A stretch of DNA of 64,000 bases, from contig NZ_CP017561.2 of NCBI RefSeq assembly GCF_001865575.2, positions 558,001-622,000 on the forward strand, read 5' to 3'. Source of the stretch: Paraburkholderia sprentiae WSM5005 (lineage in GTDB: Bacteria > Pseudomonadota > Gammaproteobacteria > Burkholderiales > Burkholderiaceae). Below, one piece after another: positions 26,825 to 35,724 of this stretch. The stretch's first letter is position 1; each line of letters opens with the position of its first letter. The translations under genes were made by a program, and so were the position numbers. The notes below the pieces were generated by a model. That model saw only the letters and a list, made by a program, of their open reading frames with translations, was not told where the DNA came from and ran no database searches.

Positions 26825-27820
26825 ATGACCTGCGCGAGTCTCGAGTCTGCCATGTTGCGCTGGGTGCATGCGCCGAACAAGGGCGTGCGTCGTGTCGCGA
26901 TTCTGCTGTTCAACGACTGTTCGCTGCAAGGGGCAGGGGTTATCGCCGAGGTGTTCCGTGCTGCCAACGACCTCGCCACTTCGGGTTCGGGCGCATGGCT
27001 GTACGACGTGTCGTTCCTGTCGGCCGACGGCGGCATGGTGACTTCATCGTCGGGTTTGCGCGTATGGACCGACGGCCTCGATGCGCGGCACTACGGCGGC
27101 TTCGACGCGCTCTATGTGGCGGGCGGCAAAGGCGCGGCGTCGGCAGCGCGCGACGAGCGGCTCCTCGGATGGCTGCGGCGCGTCCGTCGCAACACCGCGA
27201 TGATCCGGCCGATCGCCGAAGGGCGCGCGGTGCTCGAGTCGGCGTCGCTGCCCGAGGACAGGGACGGCAGTGCCAGGCGCCAACCGGCCTCGGCCGCGAA
27301 CGGCACGCGCGCGGCGGAGCAGGGCGTCGTCGAAGTGAACGACCGGCTCGAATCGATCCGCAGCGCGCTCGCGATGATCAAGCGCGATCTGGGCAACGCG
27401 ACCGCGCGCTCGGCTGCCGAACGGCTGCTGTCCGACTCGTGCACGAACCTCGCGCCGTTGCTCGGCGAAGACGGCGGCATGAGTCCTGGCGACAAGGTTC
27501 GCGCGGCGGCGCGCTGGCTGCAGGAGAACTGCCAGCAGGCGATTTCGATTGCGGATGCCGCGCAGGTCGCGGCGATGAGCGAGCGCAACTTTCTGCGTCG
27601 CTTCAAGATGGAAATGGGTATCACGCCGTCGAGTTTTCTGTTGCACGAGCGCCTCGCGGTGACCTGCAGCCTGTTGACCGAATCGGAGTTGCCGGTCGAC
27701 AAGATCGCCCGCCGCACCGGGATGGGCAACGGTGACCGTCTCGCGAAAGTGTTTCGCAAGCGGATGAGGATTTCGCCGACCGAGTTCAGGATTCAAAGCC
27801 GCCGCATGGCGGGCGAGTAG
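26825..27820 (+). CDS. GlxA-type AraC family transcriptional regulator (EPS-linked)
   Basis: About 331 residues. An N-terminal DJ-1/PfpI-like domain (R-R-V-A-I-L-L-F-N-D-C-S-L-Q-G-A-G, then G-F-D-A-L-Y-V-A-G-G-K-G) is followed by an AraC HTH domain with I-S-I-A-D-A-A-Q-V-A-A-M-S-E-R-N-F-L-R-R-F and a second helix pair, I-A-R-R-T-G-M-G-N-G. Of the two adjacent ATGs, 26825 is preferred because AGAGGA lies five bases before it, whereas it touches the first one (26819). It precedes the EPS genes on the same strand with a 90-base gap and is the likely local regulator. Confidence 0.88.
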   Translation: MTCASLESAMLRWVHAPNKGVRRVAILLFNDCSLQGAGVIAEVFRAANDLATSGSGAWLYDVSFLSADGGMVTSSSGLRVWTDGLDARHYGGFDALYVAGGKGAASAARDERLLGWLRRVRRNTAMIRPIAEGRAVLESASLPEDRDGSARRQPASAANGTRAAEQGVVEVNDRLESIRSALAMIKRDLGNATARSAAERLLSDSCTNLAPLLGEDGGMSPGDKVRAAARWLQENCQQAISIADAAQVAAMSERNFLRRFKMEMGITPSSFLLHERLAVTCSLLTESELPVDKIARRTGMGNGDRLAKVFRKRMRISPTEFRIQSRRMAGE

Positions 27821-27910
27821 CGCATACGGGCCAATCCGGCTAGCCGCGCAACACAGGCGGGGCCGGGCCCGGTGTTGGTCGTACCTTGCAGAACGATGAG
27901 GATTCCCGAT

Positions 27911-29515
27911 ATGTTGACGCAGGCAGGTGTGAGCGCCCGATCCGTCGAGCCGAACGGCGCAAGCGCCGGGGTTGCCGGCGCGCGCTTCGCGCACATCGTC
28001 CCGGTCATACTCGCGGGCGGCTCGGGCACGCGGCTTTGGCCGGTGTCGCGGGAGAATTTTCCGAAGCAGCTGATCGATGTGGTCGGCTCCGACTCGCTGC
28101 TGCAGGCGACCGCGCGGCGGCTCGATGGCTTCCCTGCGGGCTGGAGCGTCGACGCATCGCCGATCGTCGTATGCGGCGAGGAGCATCGTTTCGTGATCGC
28201 CGAACAACTGCGCGAAAACGGCGTCGACGCGCGTCTGATCGTCGAGCCCGCGCGCCGCGATACGGCGCCGGCACTGACGCTCGCGGCATCGCTCGCGTGC
28301 GCGGGCGGCGACGACGACGCGATCCTGATCGTGATGCCGGCCGACCACGCGATCGCCGACGTCCCGGCGCTGCAGCGGGCGCTCGCGTGCGCGGCGCACC
28401 ACGCGAGCGAGGGCGCGATCGCGACGCTCGGCGTGCCGCCGACGCGTGCCGACACCGGCTTTGGCTATATCCGCATCGGCGCCGCCTTGCCCGGCGGCGG
28501 TCACGCGATCGACGGTTTCGTCGAGAAGCCCGCCGAGGAAATCGCGACGCAGTACGTTGCGGCGGGCACCTACTGGTGGAATAGCGGCATCTTCATTGTG
28601 CGCGCGCGCGTGTGGCTCGACACGCTCGCATCGCTGCGGCCCGACATGCATGCGCCGTGCGCTAGCGCGTTCGCGGGGGGCCGCCAGGACGGCGACGTGT
28701 TCCGGCCGTCGCACGACGCGTTCCTCGAGGTGCCCGCCGATTCGATCGATTACGCGGTGATGGAGCGTCTAAGCGAGGAGCCACCGCCCCGGGGCGACAG
28801 CGCGAGCAACGTCGACATGCCAGGCACCGCACCGAGCGATGCGCAAGCTCAAAGCCCGGCCGCGGTCATGCCCCCCGGTGTCGTGGTGTCACTCGAAGCC
28901 GGCTGGTCCGACCTCGGCTCGTGGGACGCGGTATGGGCCGCCATGGACAAGGACTCGAATGGCAACGCCGGCCGCGGCCGCGTGGCGTTCGAAGGCGCGG
29001 TGTCCTGCTATGCGCATTCGGAGGGGCGGCTGGTCGCGTGCGTCGGCACCGCTAACGTCGTCGTGGTCGAGACCGCCGACGCGGTGCTCGTGGTGGATCG
29101 CTCGCATGTGCAGGACGTCAAGGGTCTCGTGTCACGCATCAAGGCGCAGCACGCGCCGGAGGCCGACGCGCATCGCAAGGTGCGGCGCCCGTGGGGCTTC
29201 TACGACTCGATCGACCGCGGCGAGCGCTTCCAGGTCAAGCGCATCGTCGTGACGCCTGGCGCACAGCTGTCCCTGCAACTGCATCATCACCGCGCCGAGC
29301 ATTGGGTCGTGGTGCGCGGCACCGCGCTCGTCACGCGCGGCGAAGAGCAGTTTCTGCTCAGTGAAAACGAATCGACCTACATTCCGCTCGGCACGCGTCA
29401 CCGGCTCGAAAACCCCGGCAAAGTGCCGCTCGAAATCATCGAAATCCAGTCGGGCACCTATCTCGGCGAAGACGACATCGTCAGGTTCAACGACAACTAC
29501 GGCCGCTGCCCCTAG
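27911..29515 (+). CDS. Mannose-1-phosphate guanylyltransferase / mannose-6-phosphate isomerase (first copy)
   Basis: 534 residues, bifunctional type II PMI/GMP. N-terminal nucleotidyltransferase: [20 protein letters not shown] and later F-V-E-K-P. C-terminal cupin isomerase: R-P-W-G-F-Y-D-S-I, then L-Q-L-H-H-H-R-A-E-H-W-V-V-V and E-N-E-S-T-Y-I-P-L-G. It makes GDP-mannose for exopolysaccharide. About 30 extra residues rich in Pro, Ala, Ser and Asp interrupt the protein between S-E-E-P-P and V-V-S-L-E-A-G-W. GAGGA eight bases before ATG 27911 decides the start over ATG 27896. It resembles BceA of cepacian clusters; a second copy lies at 56110-57525. Confidence 0.93.
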   Translation: MLTQAGVSARSVEPNGASAGVAGARFAHIVPVILAGGSGTRLWPVSRENFPKQLIDVVGSDSLLQATARRLDGFPAGWSVDASPIVVCGEEHRFVIAEQLRENGVDARLIVEPARRDTAPALTLAASLACAGGDDDAILIVMPADHAIADVPALQRALACAAHHASEGAIATLGVPPTRADTGFGYIRIGAALPGGGHAIDGFVEKPAEEIATQYVAAGTYWWNSGIFIVRARVWLDTLASLRPDMHAPCASAFAGGRQDGDVFRPSHDAFLEVPADSIDYAVMERLSEEPPPRGDSASNVDMPGTAPSDAQAQSPAAVMPPGVVVSLEAGWSDLGSWDAVWAAMDKDSNGNAGRGRVAFEGAVSCYAHSEGRLVACVGTANVVVVETADAVLVVDRSHVQDVKGLVSRIKAQHAPEADAHRKVRRPWGFYDSIDRGERFQVKRIVVTPGAQLSLQLHHHRAEHWVVVRGTALVTRGEEQFLLSENESTYIPLGTRHRLENPGKVPLEIIEIQSGTYLGEDDIVRFNDNYGRCP

Positions 29516-29567
29516 GCAACCCATGCACCCCATTTGCGAACAGGAACGGCAGAACGAGGTAAGTAAA

Positions 29568-30953
29568 ATGCGCAAGTTTCAGGATCTGCTCGCGCGGATT
29601 TTCGATGTCGCTTTGGTATTGACGGGTGCGACCGTCGCGTCGCGCATCCGCTTCGACTATCTCGGCCAGTCGGGCTTCTACTGGGCGCTGGTGATGTTTT
29701 CGGCGGCGTTCGCACTCGCGATCTTCCCCGCTTTCGGCGTCTATGACTCGTGGCGCGGCCGCTCGAAACTCGGGCTCGCCGGTCAGGTGTCGCTCGCGTG
29801 GCTGATCGTGCAGGCCTGCGCGCTCGTGCTGATGTACTCGCTGCATCGCATCGACATCGTGTCGCGCTTGTGGTTCTCGTACTGGACCGCGACGACGGGC
29901 GGTCTGCTGATCGCGAACCGGCTGATCACCCACGCGGTGCTCGCGCGGGCGCGCGGCGCGGGCATGAACCTGCATCAGGTCGCGATCGTCGGCAGCGGTG
30001 CGCAGTGCGATGCGATACTGCGCCGCATCGAGTCGGCGCCGAGCGCGGGCTTTCGCGCGACCGCCGTCTACAACACGCGCCCGGACGACACCGGCGTGAC
30101 GAATCCGCGCGTGCCGGTGTTCGATCGCGTCGATCTGCTGGCCGACTACATCCGCACCAACGACGTACACGAGCTATGGCTGATGCTGTCGCTGTCCGAA
30201 GAGCCGCTGATCTGCGCGCTGATCGACGAGTTCCGCGACGACCTCGTGAACATCCGCTTCATGCCGGACGTGCGCAGCCATGCGCTGTTCGAAGGCAGTG
30301 GCGTGGTCGATCTGCTCGGCATGCCGGCGATCAATCTGGTCGCGTCGCCGCTGTCGGCCAACGCGATGCTGAAGAAAGACATTTTCGACCGGCTGTTCGC
30401 GGCCGCCGCGCTCCTTGCCCTCGCGCCGCTGCTGCTTGGCATCGCGATCGCGGTCAAGCTGTCCTCGCGCGGACCGGTGCTGTTCAAACAGAAGCGCAAG
30501 GGCGCGGACGGCCGCGTGTTCACGATCTACAAGTTCCGCTCGATGCGCGTGCATACCGAAGCGAAGGGTACCCTGAGCCAGGCGACGCGCGACGACAAGC
30601 GCGTGACGAGGGTGGGCGCATTCCTGCGTCGCACCAGCCTCGACGAGCTGCCGCAATTTTTCAACGTGTTGCGTGGCGACATGTCGGTCGTAGGACCGCG
30701 TCCCCATGCGCTCGAGCACGACGACCTCTATCAGAAGGTGGTCGCGGGCTATATCAATCGCTACCGGATCAAACCGGGAATCACGGGCTGGGCGCAGATC
30801 AACGGCTTCCGTGGCGAAACCGACCGCATCGAGAAGATGGAGCGCCGCGTCGAACATGACCTGTACTACCTGGGTCACTGGTCGTTCGCACTCGACATGC
30901 GGATCATCGGCGCGACGATTGTCGCCGGACTGGTGCATCGAAACGCTTACTAG
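29568..30953 (+). CDS. Undecaprenyl-phosphate glucose (or galactose) phosphotransferase, WcaJ/BceB-like
   Basis: 461 residues. Four N-terminal membrane segments, a Rossmann-like soluble region (V-A-I-V-G-S-G-A-Q-C-D-A-I-L-R-R), a fifth membrane segment and the C-terminal bacterial sugar transferase domain: K-R-K-G-A-D-G-R-V-F-T-I-Y-K-F-R-S-M, then R-R-T-S-L-D-E-L-P-Q-F-F-N-V, then G-P-R-P-H-A, then P-G-I-T-G-W-A-Q-I-N-G. It starts the EPS repeat unit by moving hexose-1-phosphate from UDP-sugar to undecaprenyl phosphate. GAGGT upstream of ATG 29568. Next gene is the OPX lipoprotein. Confidence 0.94.
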   Translation: MRKFQDLLARIFDVALVLTGATVASRIRFDYLGQSGFYWALVMFSAAFALAIFPAFGVYDSWRGRSKLGLAGQVSLAWLIVQACALVLMYSLHRIDIVSRLWFSYWTATTGGLLIANRLITHAVLARARGAGMNLHQVAIVGSGAQCDAILRRIESAPSAGFRATAVYNTRPDDTGVTNPRVPVFDRVDLLADYIRTNDVHELWLMLSLSEEPLICALIDEFRDDLVNIRFMPDVRSHALFEGSGVVDLLGMPAINLVASPLSANAMLKKDIFDRLFAAAALLALAPLLLGIAIAVKLSSRGPVLFKQKRKGADGRVFTIYKFRSMRVHTEAKGTLSQATRDDKRVTRVGAFLRRTSLDELPQFFNVLRGDMSVVGPRPHALEHDDLYQKVVAGYINRYRIKPGITGWAQINGFRGETDRIEKMERRVEHDLYYLGHWSFALDMRIIGATIVAGLVHRNAY

Positions 30954-30993
30954 AAAGTCGATAACAACGCCTCGGGGCGAAGGAGTAAAGATC

Positions 30994-32133
30994 ATGAGCT
31001 CACTTGGTTTTCGCACAGGAAGTCTTGTGGTTTTCGCGTGCGCAGCATTGCTTTCCGGATGCCAGATCGTACCGGGGCAACGGATGATCACGCCGGCCGC
31101 GATTCAGGACACGGGTGGCGAATTCAGTACCGAAGCCTCGCAGCAGAAGCAGATTCCGATCACCGATATCAATCTGGAACTGCTGAAGAAGATGAATGCC
31201 GACCAGACTGCCTCGGCGTTGCCGCCGACGACGTCGGGTCTGTTCGGCAAGCCGGCCGTCTACAGGGTCGGCCCCGGAGACGTGCTGCAGATCGTCGTGT
31301 GGGATCACCCGGAACTCGCGGCCGCGCTGGGACAACCGCCGACGACCTCGCGCCCTTCCGATGCAATTCCCGGTTTCCTGATCGACGAGAACGGCGACAT
31401 CCAGTTTCCGTACGCGGGCAACCTGCACGTCGCCGGCAAGGACGCCGCGACGATCCAGCGTGAGCTGCATTCGCGGCTGAGCAAGGTCTATCAGAAGCCC
31501 GAGGTGACGGTGCGCGTCGCGTCGTTCCGTAACGCGACGGTGTATATCGACGGCGAAGTGCGCACACCGGGCACGCAATCGATCAACGATATTCCGATGT
31601 CGCTGACGAACGCGATCGGCCTGAGCGGCGGCTTCACCACGACCGCGGATCGCAGCCGGGTCGATCTGATCCGCGACGGCACGACCTATAGGCTGAACAT
31701 CGACGACCTCGTCAAGCGCGGCCGCAATCCGTCGGATATCTATCTGCAGCCGGGCGATACCGTGCGCGTGAACGCGCGCGAAGACAGCGGCGTCTACGTG
31801 ATGGGCGAAGTCAACAAGCCGGCCACGGTGCTGCCGTTGCGCAACGGCTCGCTGACGCTGTCGCAGGCGATCTCCGACGGCGGCAGCTTCGACTCGAATA
31901 CGGCCTCGGGGCAGCAGCTGTTCGTGATCCGCAATTCGACCAGCGACTCGCCGCAGATCTATCACCTCGATGCGACTTCGCCGGTGGCGATGCTGCTCGC
32001 GAACCAGTTCGAGCTGCAGCCGAAGGACATCGTGTACGTCGGCCAGGGCGGTCTCGTTCGCTTCAACCGTGTGCTGAACCTGCTGTTGCCGGCGATCAAC
32101 GCGGCAGTGACGGGAGTCGTCGTGTCGAAGTAA
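30994..32133 (+). CDS. Outer-membrane polysaccharide export (OPX) lipoprotein, Wza/BceE-like
   Basis: 379 residues. Lipoprotein signal peptide with lipobox L-L-S-G-C (Cys23). Then the Poly_export domain Y-R-V-G-P-G-D-V-L-Q-I-V-V-W-D-H-P-E-L, followed by SLBB-type domains around V-Y-I-D-G-E-V-R-T-P-G and V-Y-V-M-G-E-V-N-K-P-A. Wza-type proteins form the channel through which polymer leaves the cell and contact the BY-kinase encoded next. AGGAG is eight bases before ATG 30994. The frame is open further upstream, but that part is the overlapping transferase gene. Confidence 0.94.
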   Translation: MSSLGFRTGSLVVFACAALLSGCQIVPGQRMITPAAIQDTGGEFSTEASQQKQIPITDINLELLKKMNADQTASALPPTTSGLFGKPAVYRVGPGDVLQIVVWDHPELAAALGQPPTTSRPSDAIPGFLIDENGDIQFPYAGNLHVAGKDAATIQRELHSRLSKVYQKPEVTVRVASFRNATVYIDGEVRTPGTQSINDIPMSLTNAIGLSGGFTTTADRSRVDLIRDGTTYRLNIDDLVKRGRNPSDIYLQPGDTVRVNAREDSGVYVMGEVNKPATVLPLRNGSLTLSQAISDGGSFDSNTASGQQLFVIRNSTSDSPQIYHLDATSPVAMLLANQFELQPKDIVYVGQGGLVRFNRVLNLLLPAINAAVTGVVVSK

Positions 32134-32182
32134 TGCACGCGTGAGGCGCTATCTGAACCGGCAGGCCTTGTTGGGTGAAAAC

Positions 32183-34426
32183 ATGGCAATCAACTATGAA
32201 AGCCGCTACGCCGGCGTGTACGAACCGGGGCAGTTGCATCTGTCAGACTACGTGCGCACGATCGTGCGCGGTTGGCGCACCCTCCTGACGGTGACGCTGA
32301 TCGCGCTCGCGCTCGGTTGCGCGTACGCGTTCCTCGCGCCGCCGGTCTATCGCTCGGACGTGCTGTTTCACGTCGAGGACAGGACGGCGAACGCGGCGAA
32401 CGTCAATGCGAACGGCCGGGATGCGGCGTCGCCGCTTCCCGGCAGATACGATTCGAAGCCGTCGACCGCGGCGCAGATCGAGCTCCTGAAGTCTCGTCTC
32501 GCCACCGAGGAAGCGGTTCGCGTGCTGCATCTCGACATCACGGCGAAACCGCGTTATCTGCCGGTGATCGGTAGCAGGATCGCGGGACTCGTGAACGGGC
32601 ACTGGTGGTTCCGGCTGCCGTCGTTCGTCAACCTGCGCGGGTTCGCGTGGGGCAACGAGAGCATTTCGGTGTCGCGCTTCGACACGTCGAAGGACTGGTA
32701 TGGCGAGACCTTCACGCTGGTCGCGGGCGCCGGCAACACCTACATGCTGCGCGATCCGCACGGCAGCGCGATTCTGTCGGGGCGCGTCGGCGAGACCGTG
32801 CACACGGATACCGCCGTCGGCCCGATCACGCTGCACGTCGACACACTGGTCGGCGCGCCCGGCTCGCGTTTCGAGCTGACGCGCGCGTCGACGCTCGGCA
32901 CGGTGGAGCGTTTGGCGAACACGATGGTCGTGCAGGAAACGGCGCAGGACTCCGGCGTGATCCGCGTGAGCCTCGAAGGCGCCGACCCGGCGCTCACCGC
33001 GGCGATCGTCAACAACGTCGCGCGCCAGTTCGTGCGGCAGGACCTCGCGAGCCGCTCGACCGAGTCCGACCACACGCTCGCGTTTCTCGAGCAACAACTG
33101 CCCGACGCGCGCAAGGCGCTCGACGATGCGGAAGAGCGCTACGGCAAGTTCCGCAATACGCATGGCGCCGTCGATCTCGGCGAGGAAAGCAAACTGCTGC
33201 TGCAACAGATCGTCGACAACAAGACCAAGCTGCTGGGTTTGCAGCAGCAGCGCGCGGACATGTTGCAGCATTTCACGCCGAACCATCCGATGGTAGCCGC
33301 ACTCGATGCGCAGATCGCCGCGTTACAGGGCGCGCAGAGCACGATGAACCGCAGCGTCTCGACGATGCCCGACACCGAACAGACGGCGCTGCGTCTGCAG
33401 CGCGACGTGCACGTGAACACCGAGCTGTACACGAACCTGCTCAACAGCGTGCAGCGACTGCGGGTGACGCAAGCCGGACAGGTAGGCGGCGTGCGAGTGG
33501 TGGACTTCGCCGAAACGCCCGACGATCCGGTGCGGCCCAGGCGCATGCTCGTGATCTTGATCTCGCTTGGCGGCGGCCTCGCGCTCGGCTTGCTGCTGAT
33601 CTTCCTGCGACGTGCGATGCGCGGCGGCGTGGAGCGCCCGGACGAACTCGAGGGGATGCTCGGCGTGCCGGTTTTCGCGGTGGTGCCGCGCAGCCGGACG
33701 CAATTGCGCCTGCAGGAAAAGGTGTCGCTGCGCCAGCTTGGTCAGCATGTGCTCGCGCAGCAGGCGCCCGAAGATATCGCGGTGGAAGGCGTGCGCAACC
33801 TGCGCACCTCGCTGCAACTGTCGCTCGATCACGCGGCCAACAACGTCGTGATGATCACCGGCTCGCGGCCCGATGCGGGCAAGTCGTTCCTGTCGGTGAA
33901 TCTGGCGACGCTGGTCGCGTCGGCGAACAAGCGCGTGCTGATCATCGACGGCGACATGCGGCGCGGCGACGTGCATTCTCATTTCGGCGTCAGCCATCGG
34001 CCCGGACTGTCCGACGTGCTGTGCGGCGGCGATCTGGACGCGATGATCCAGCGCGACGTGCTGCCCGGTCTCGACGTGCTCGCGAAAGGCACGCTGCCCA
34101 CGCACCCGGCCGAGCTGCTAATGAGCAGACGCTTCGAAGCGATGCTGGAGGTGCTGAAGCCGCAATACGACGTCGTGATCATCGACACGCCGCCGGTGCT
34201 CGCCGTGACGGACTCGACGCTGATCGGCCGATACGCGGCGACGACGCTGCTCGTCGTGCGGCATGGGCGTCAGCCGCTGCACGAGATCATCGAAACCACC
34301 AAACGGCTGCGTAACGGCGGCGTCGGCCTGCGCGGCGTGCTGCTCACCGACGTGCCGCAAGAAGCGGCGTTCCTCGGCTCGGGGTACCAGGGCGGCTATT
34401 ACGGCTACGACAGCATCGCCGGCTGA
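32183..34426 (+). CDS. Polysaccharide co-polymerase and tyrosine autokinase (BY-kinase), Wzc/BceF-like
   Basis: 747 residues. Wzz domain with first membrane segment near residues 33-55 and second near 452-475, a long periplasmic coiled-coil region between (E-E-R-Y-G-K-F-R, then L-L-G-L-Q-Q-Q-R), then the cytoplasmic kinase. The kinase has Walker A G-S-R-P-D-A-G-K-S-F-L-S-V-N, Walker A' L-I-I-D-G-D-M-R-R-G and Walker B V-V-I-I-D-T-P-P-V-L. The C-terminal Tyr cluster is Y-Q-G-G-Y-Y-G-Y-D. It controls chain length and export through cyclic autophosphorylation. No cognate tyrosine phosphatase gene is in the window. GGGTGA lies before ATG 32183; GTG 32141 is an alternative start. Confidence 0.94.
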   Translation: MAINYESRYAGVYEPGQLHLSDYVRTIVRGWRTLLTVTLIALALGCAYAFLAPPVYRSDVLFHVEDRTANAANVNANGRDAASPLPGRYDSKPSTAAQIELLKSRLATEEAVRVLHLDITAKPRYLPVIGSRIAGLVNGHWWFRLPSFVNLRGFAWGNESISVSRFDTSKDWYGETFTLVAGAGNTYMLRDPHGSAILSGRVGETVHTDTAVGPITLHVDTLVGAPGSRFELTRASTLGTVERLANTMVVQETAQDSGVIRVSLEGADPALTAAIVNNVARQFVRQDLASRSTESDHTLAFLEQQLPDARKALDDAEERYGKFRNTHGAVDLGEESKLLLQQIVDNKTKLLGLQQQRADMLQHFTPNHPMVAALDAQIAALQGAQSTMNRSVSTMPDTEQTALRLQRDVHVNTELYTNLLNSVQRLRVTQAGQVGGVRVVDFAETPDDPVRPRRMLVILISLGGGLALGLLLIFLRRAMRGGVERPDELEGMLGVPVFAVVPRSRTQLRLQEKVSLRQLGQHVLAQQAPEDIAVEGVRNLRTSLQLSLDHAANNVVMITGSRPDAGKSFLSVNLATLVASANKRVLIIDGDMRRGDVHSHFGVSHRPGLSDVLCGGDLDAMIQRDVLPGLDVLAKGTLPTHPAELLMSRRFEAMLEVLKPQYDVVIIDTPPVLAVTDSTLIGRYAATTLLVVRHGRQPLHEIIETTKRLRNGGVGLRGVLLTDVPQEAAFLGSGYQGGYYGYDSIAG

Positions 34427-34477
34427 CACGGCTGCCCGCGCGCCGCCGTCGCGCGAGATACCGCGAAACCTCAGTGC

Positions 34478-35641
34478 TTAGTGATGACCCAGCAGAGCGC
34501 GCAGTTCGCGCGACTCCTGCGCCGACGGTTGCATGGTTTGCCAAGCCGACTCGTGCGACGCGAGCGCGACGAGCCGCTGCGCGGCTTTGCTGCTCCAATC
34601 GATCCGCAACGCTTCGTTGGCGTTGTGCGACGCGCACTCCCAATGTCCGACGTTGCTGCAGCCTCGCGCGAGACTCAGCAACGCGTCTCGTTGCTGCTCT
34701 AGCGTGCCGACCTGGGCGCGCATGCGGCGCGCGTCGCGATTGTCGGGCTGTGCGGTGATTGCGGCGGCGAGGCGCGCCTTGGTCGCCGATAGATTGCCTC
34801 GTTGCAGATAGCCGCGCGCGGCTCTCAGATTCCGCTCGGCGTCGGCGCGGAGCTTGTCGGCTTGCGTGAGCGGGGCGGGCGTCGTGTCGATGCTGGTGTG
34901 GGTGCCCGCGTTGATCGATGCGACTGCCGTGCCGCGCGGTCTGGGCGCGGAGATGGCCGCGCTCGATGCCGTCGTCGGCGCTAGGGTCGGCCCGGTCGCA
35001 ACGACGGGTGGTGCCGGTGGCGCGACCGGGGCGGTGTGCGCCGGCCCGGCTTGCTGCCGCGCGACGACAACGGCACGCGGCGGTTGCGCGACGATCGACG
35101 CGGGCTTCGGCGCGGCAGGCTTCGGCGCCACGGCAACGGACGGCGCCGCATTCTGCGCAACATTCTGCGCGGGAACTTGCGCCGGATGCTCGGAGTGCAC
35201 GGTGCCGAAGACCGTCACCGGCGTGTCGACGCTCGCATTGTCGTCGTGCAAAAGAACGAAGCCGACATACATCGCGCCGAGCGTCGCGAGCGCGACCGCG
35301 GCCAGCGCGAGCGGGTGCCGCCGTCGACGGCCATGCGGCCCGAATGTCGCTTCGTCGATCAGATCGTAGGGGCTCATCCTGGTTTGCGCGGAGTGTCGTG
35401 ACGAACGCTGCACGGACAAACTCGCGGCCGCTGGCAGCGGTTCGAGCTGCGTGCGCGCTGCGCTCAGCGCTCGGGTGCGTGCGGAGCGGTCGCCGCGCTC
35501 GCCGTGCTTGTCGGCCGTATCGAACGAATCGATCGGCAGCCCGTGGCACGCGGGACACGGCGAAAAGCGGTCCGACAGCGGCACGCCGCAGCACGCGCAG
35601 TGATGGAAGAATGGCTGATCGGAGGTCGTGTCGCGCGGCAT
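34478..35641 (-). CDS. Zinc-ribbon, transmembrane, TPR-like protein of unknown function
   Basis: 387 residues, no named family. Order: a zinc ribbon C-x2-C-x10-C-x2-C at Cys15, Cys18, Cys29 and Cys32; a polar linker; one membrane segment near 110-131 preceded by R-R-R-R (N-terminus in the cytoplasm); a Pro/Ala-rich periplasmic linker of about 130 residues; and a helical C-terminus from about 280 with TPR-like spacing (A-R-G-Y-L-Q-R-G-N-L-S-A-T-K-A-R-L). The frame is open 417 bases upstream of the chosen ATG 35641, but that sequence overlaps the next minus-strand gene and is Arg-rich. It converges with the BY-kinase gene. Confidence 0.72.
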   Translation of the reverse strand: MPRDTTSDQPFFHHCACCGVPLSDRFSPCPACHGLPIDSFDTADKHGERGDRSARTRALSAARTQLEPLPAAASLSVQRSSRHSAQTRMSPYDLIDEATFGPHGRRRRHPLALAAVALATLGAMYVGFVLLHDDNASVDTPVTVFGTVHSEHPAQVPAQNVAQNAAPSVAVAPKPAAPKPASIVAQPPRAVVVARQQAGPAHTAPVAPPAPPVVATGPTLAPTTASSAAISAPRPRGTAVASINAGTHTSIDTTPAPLTQADKLRADAERNLRAARGYLQRGNLSATKARLAAAITAQPDNRDARRMRAQVGTLEQQRDALLSLARGCSNVGHWECASHNANEALRIDWSSKAAQRLVALASHESAWQTMQPSAQESRELRALLGHH

Positions 35642-35724
35642 GGCCGTATCGCTCCACTGGCGCCGAAGGCCGGCGCCATCAAAGAGAATCAATGCAACGA
35701 CGCTCGCAAGCGGCGTCGGCCGGA

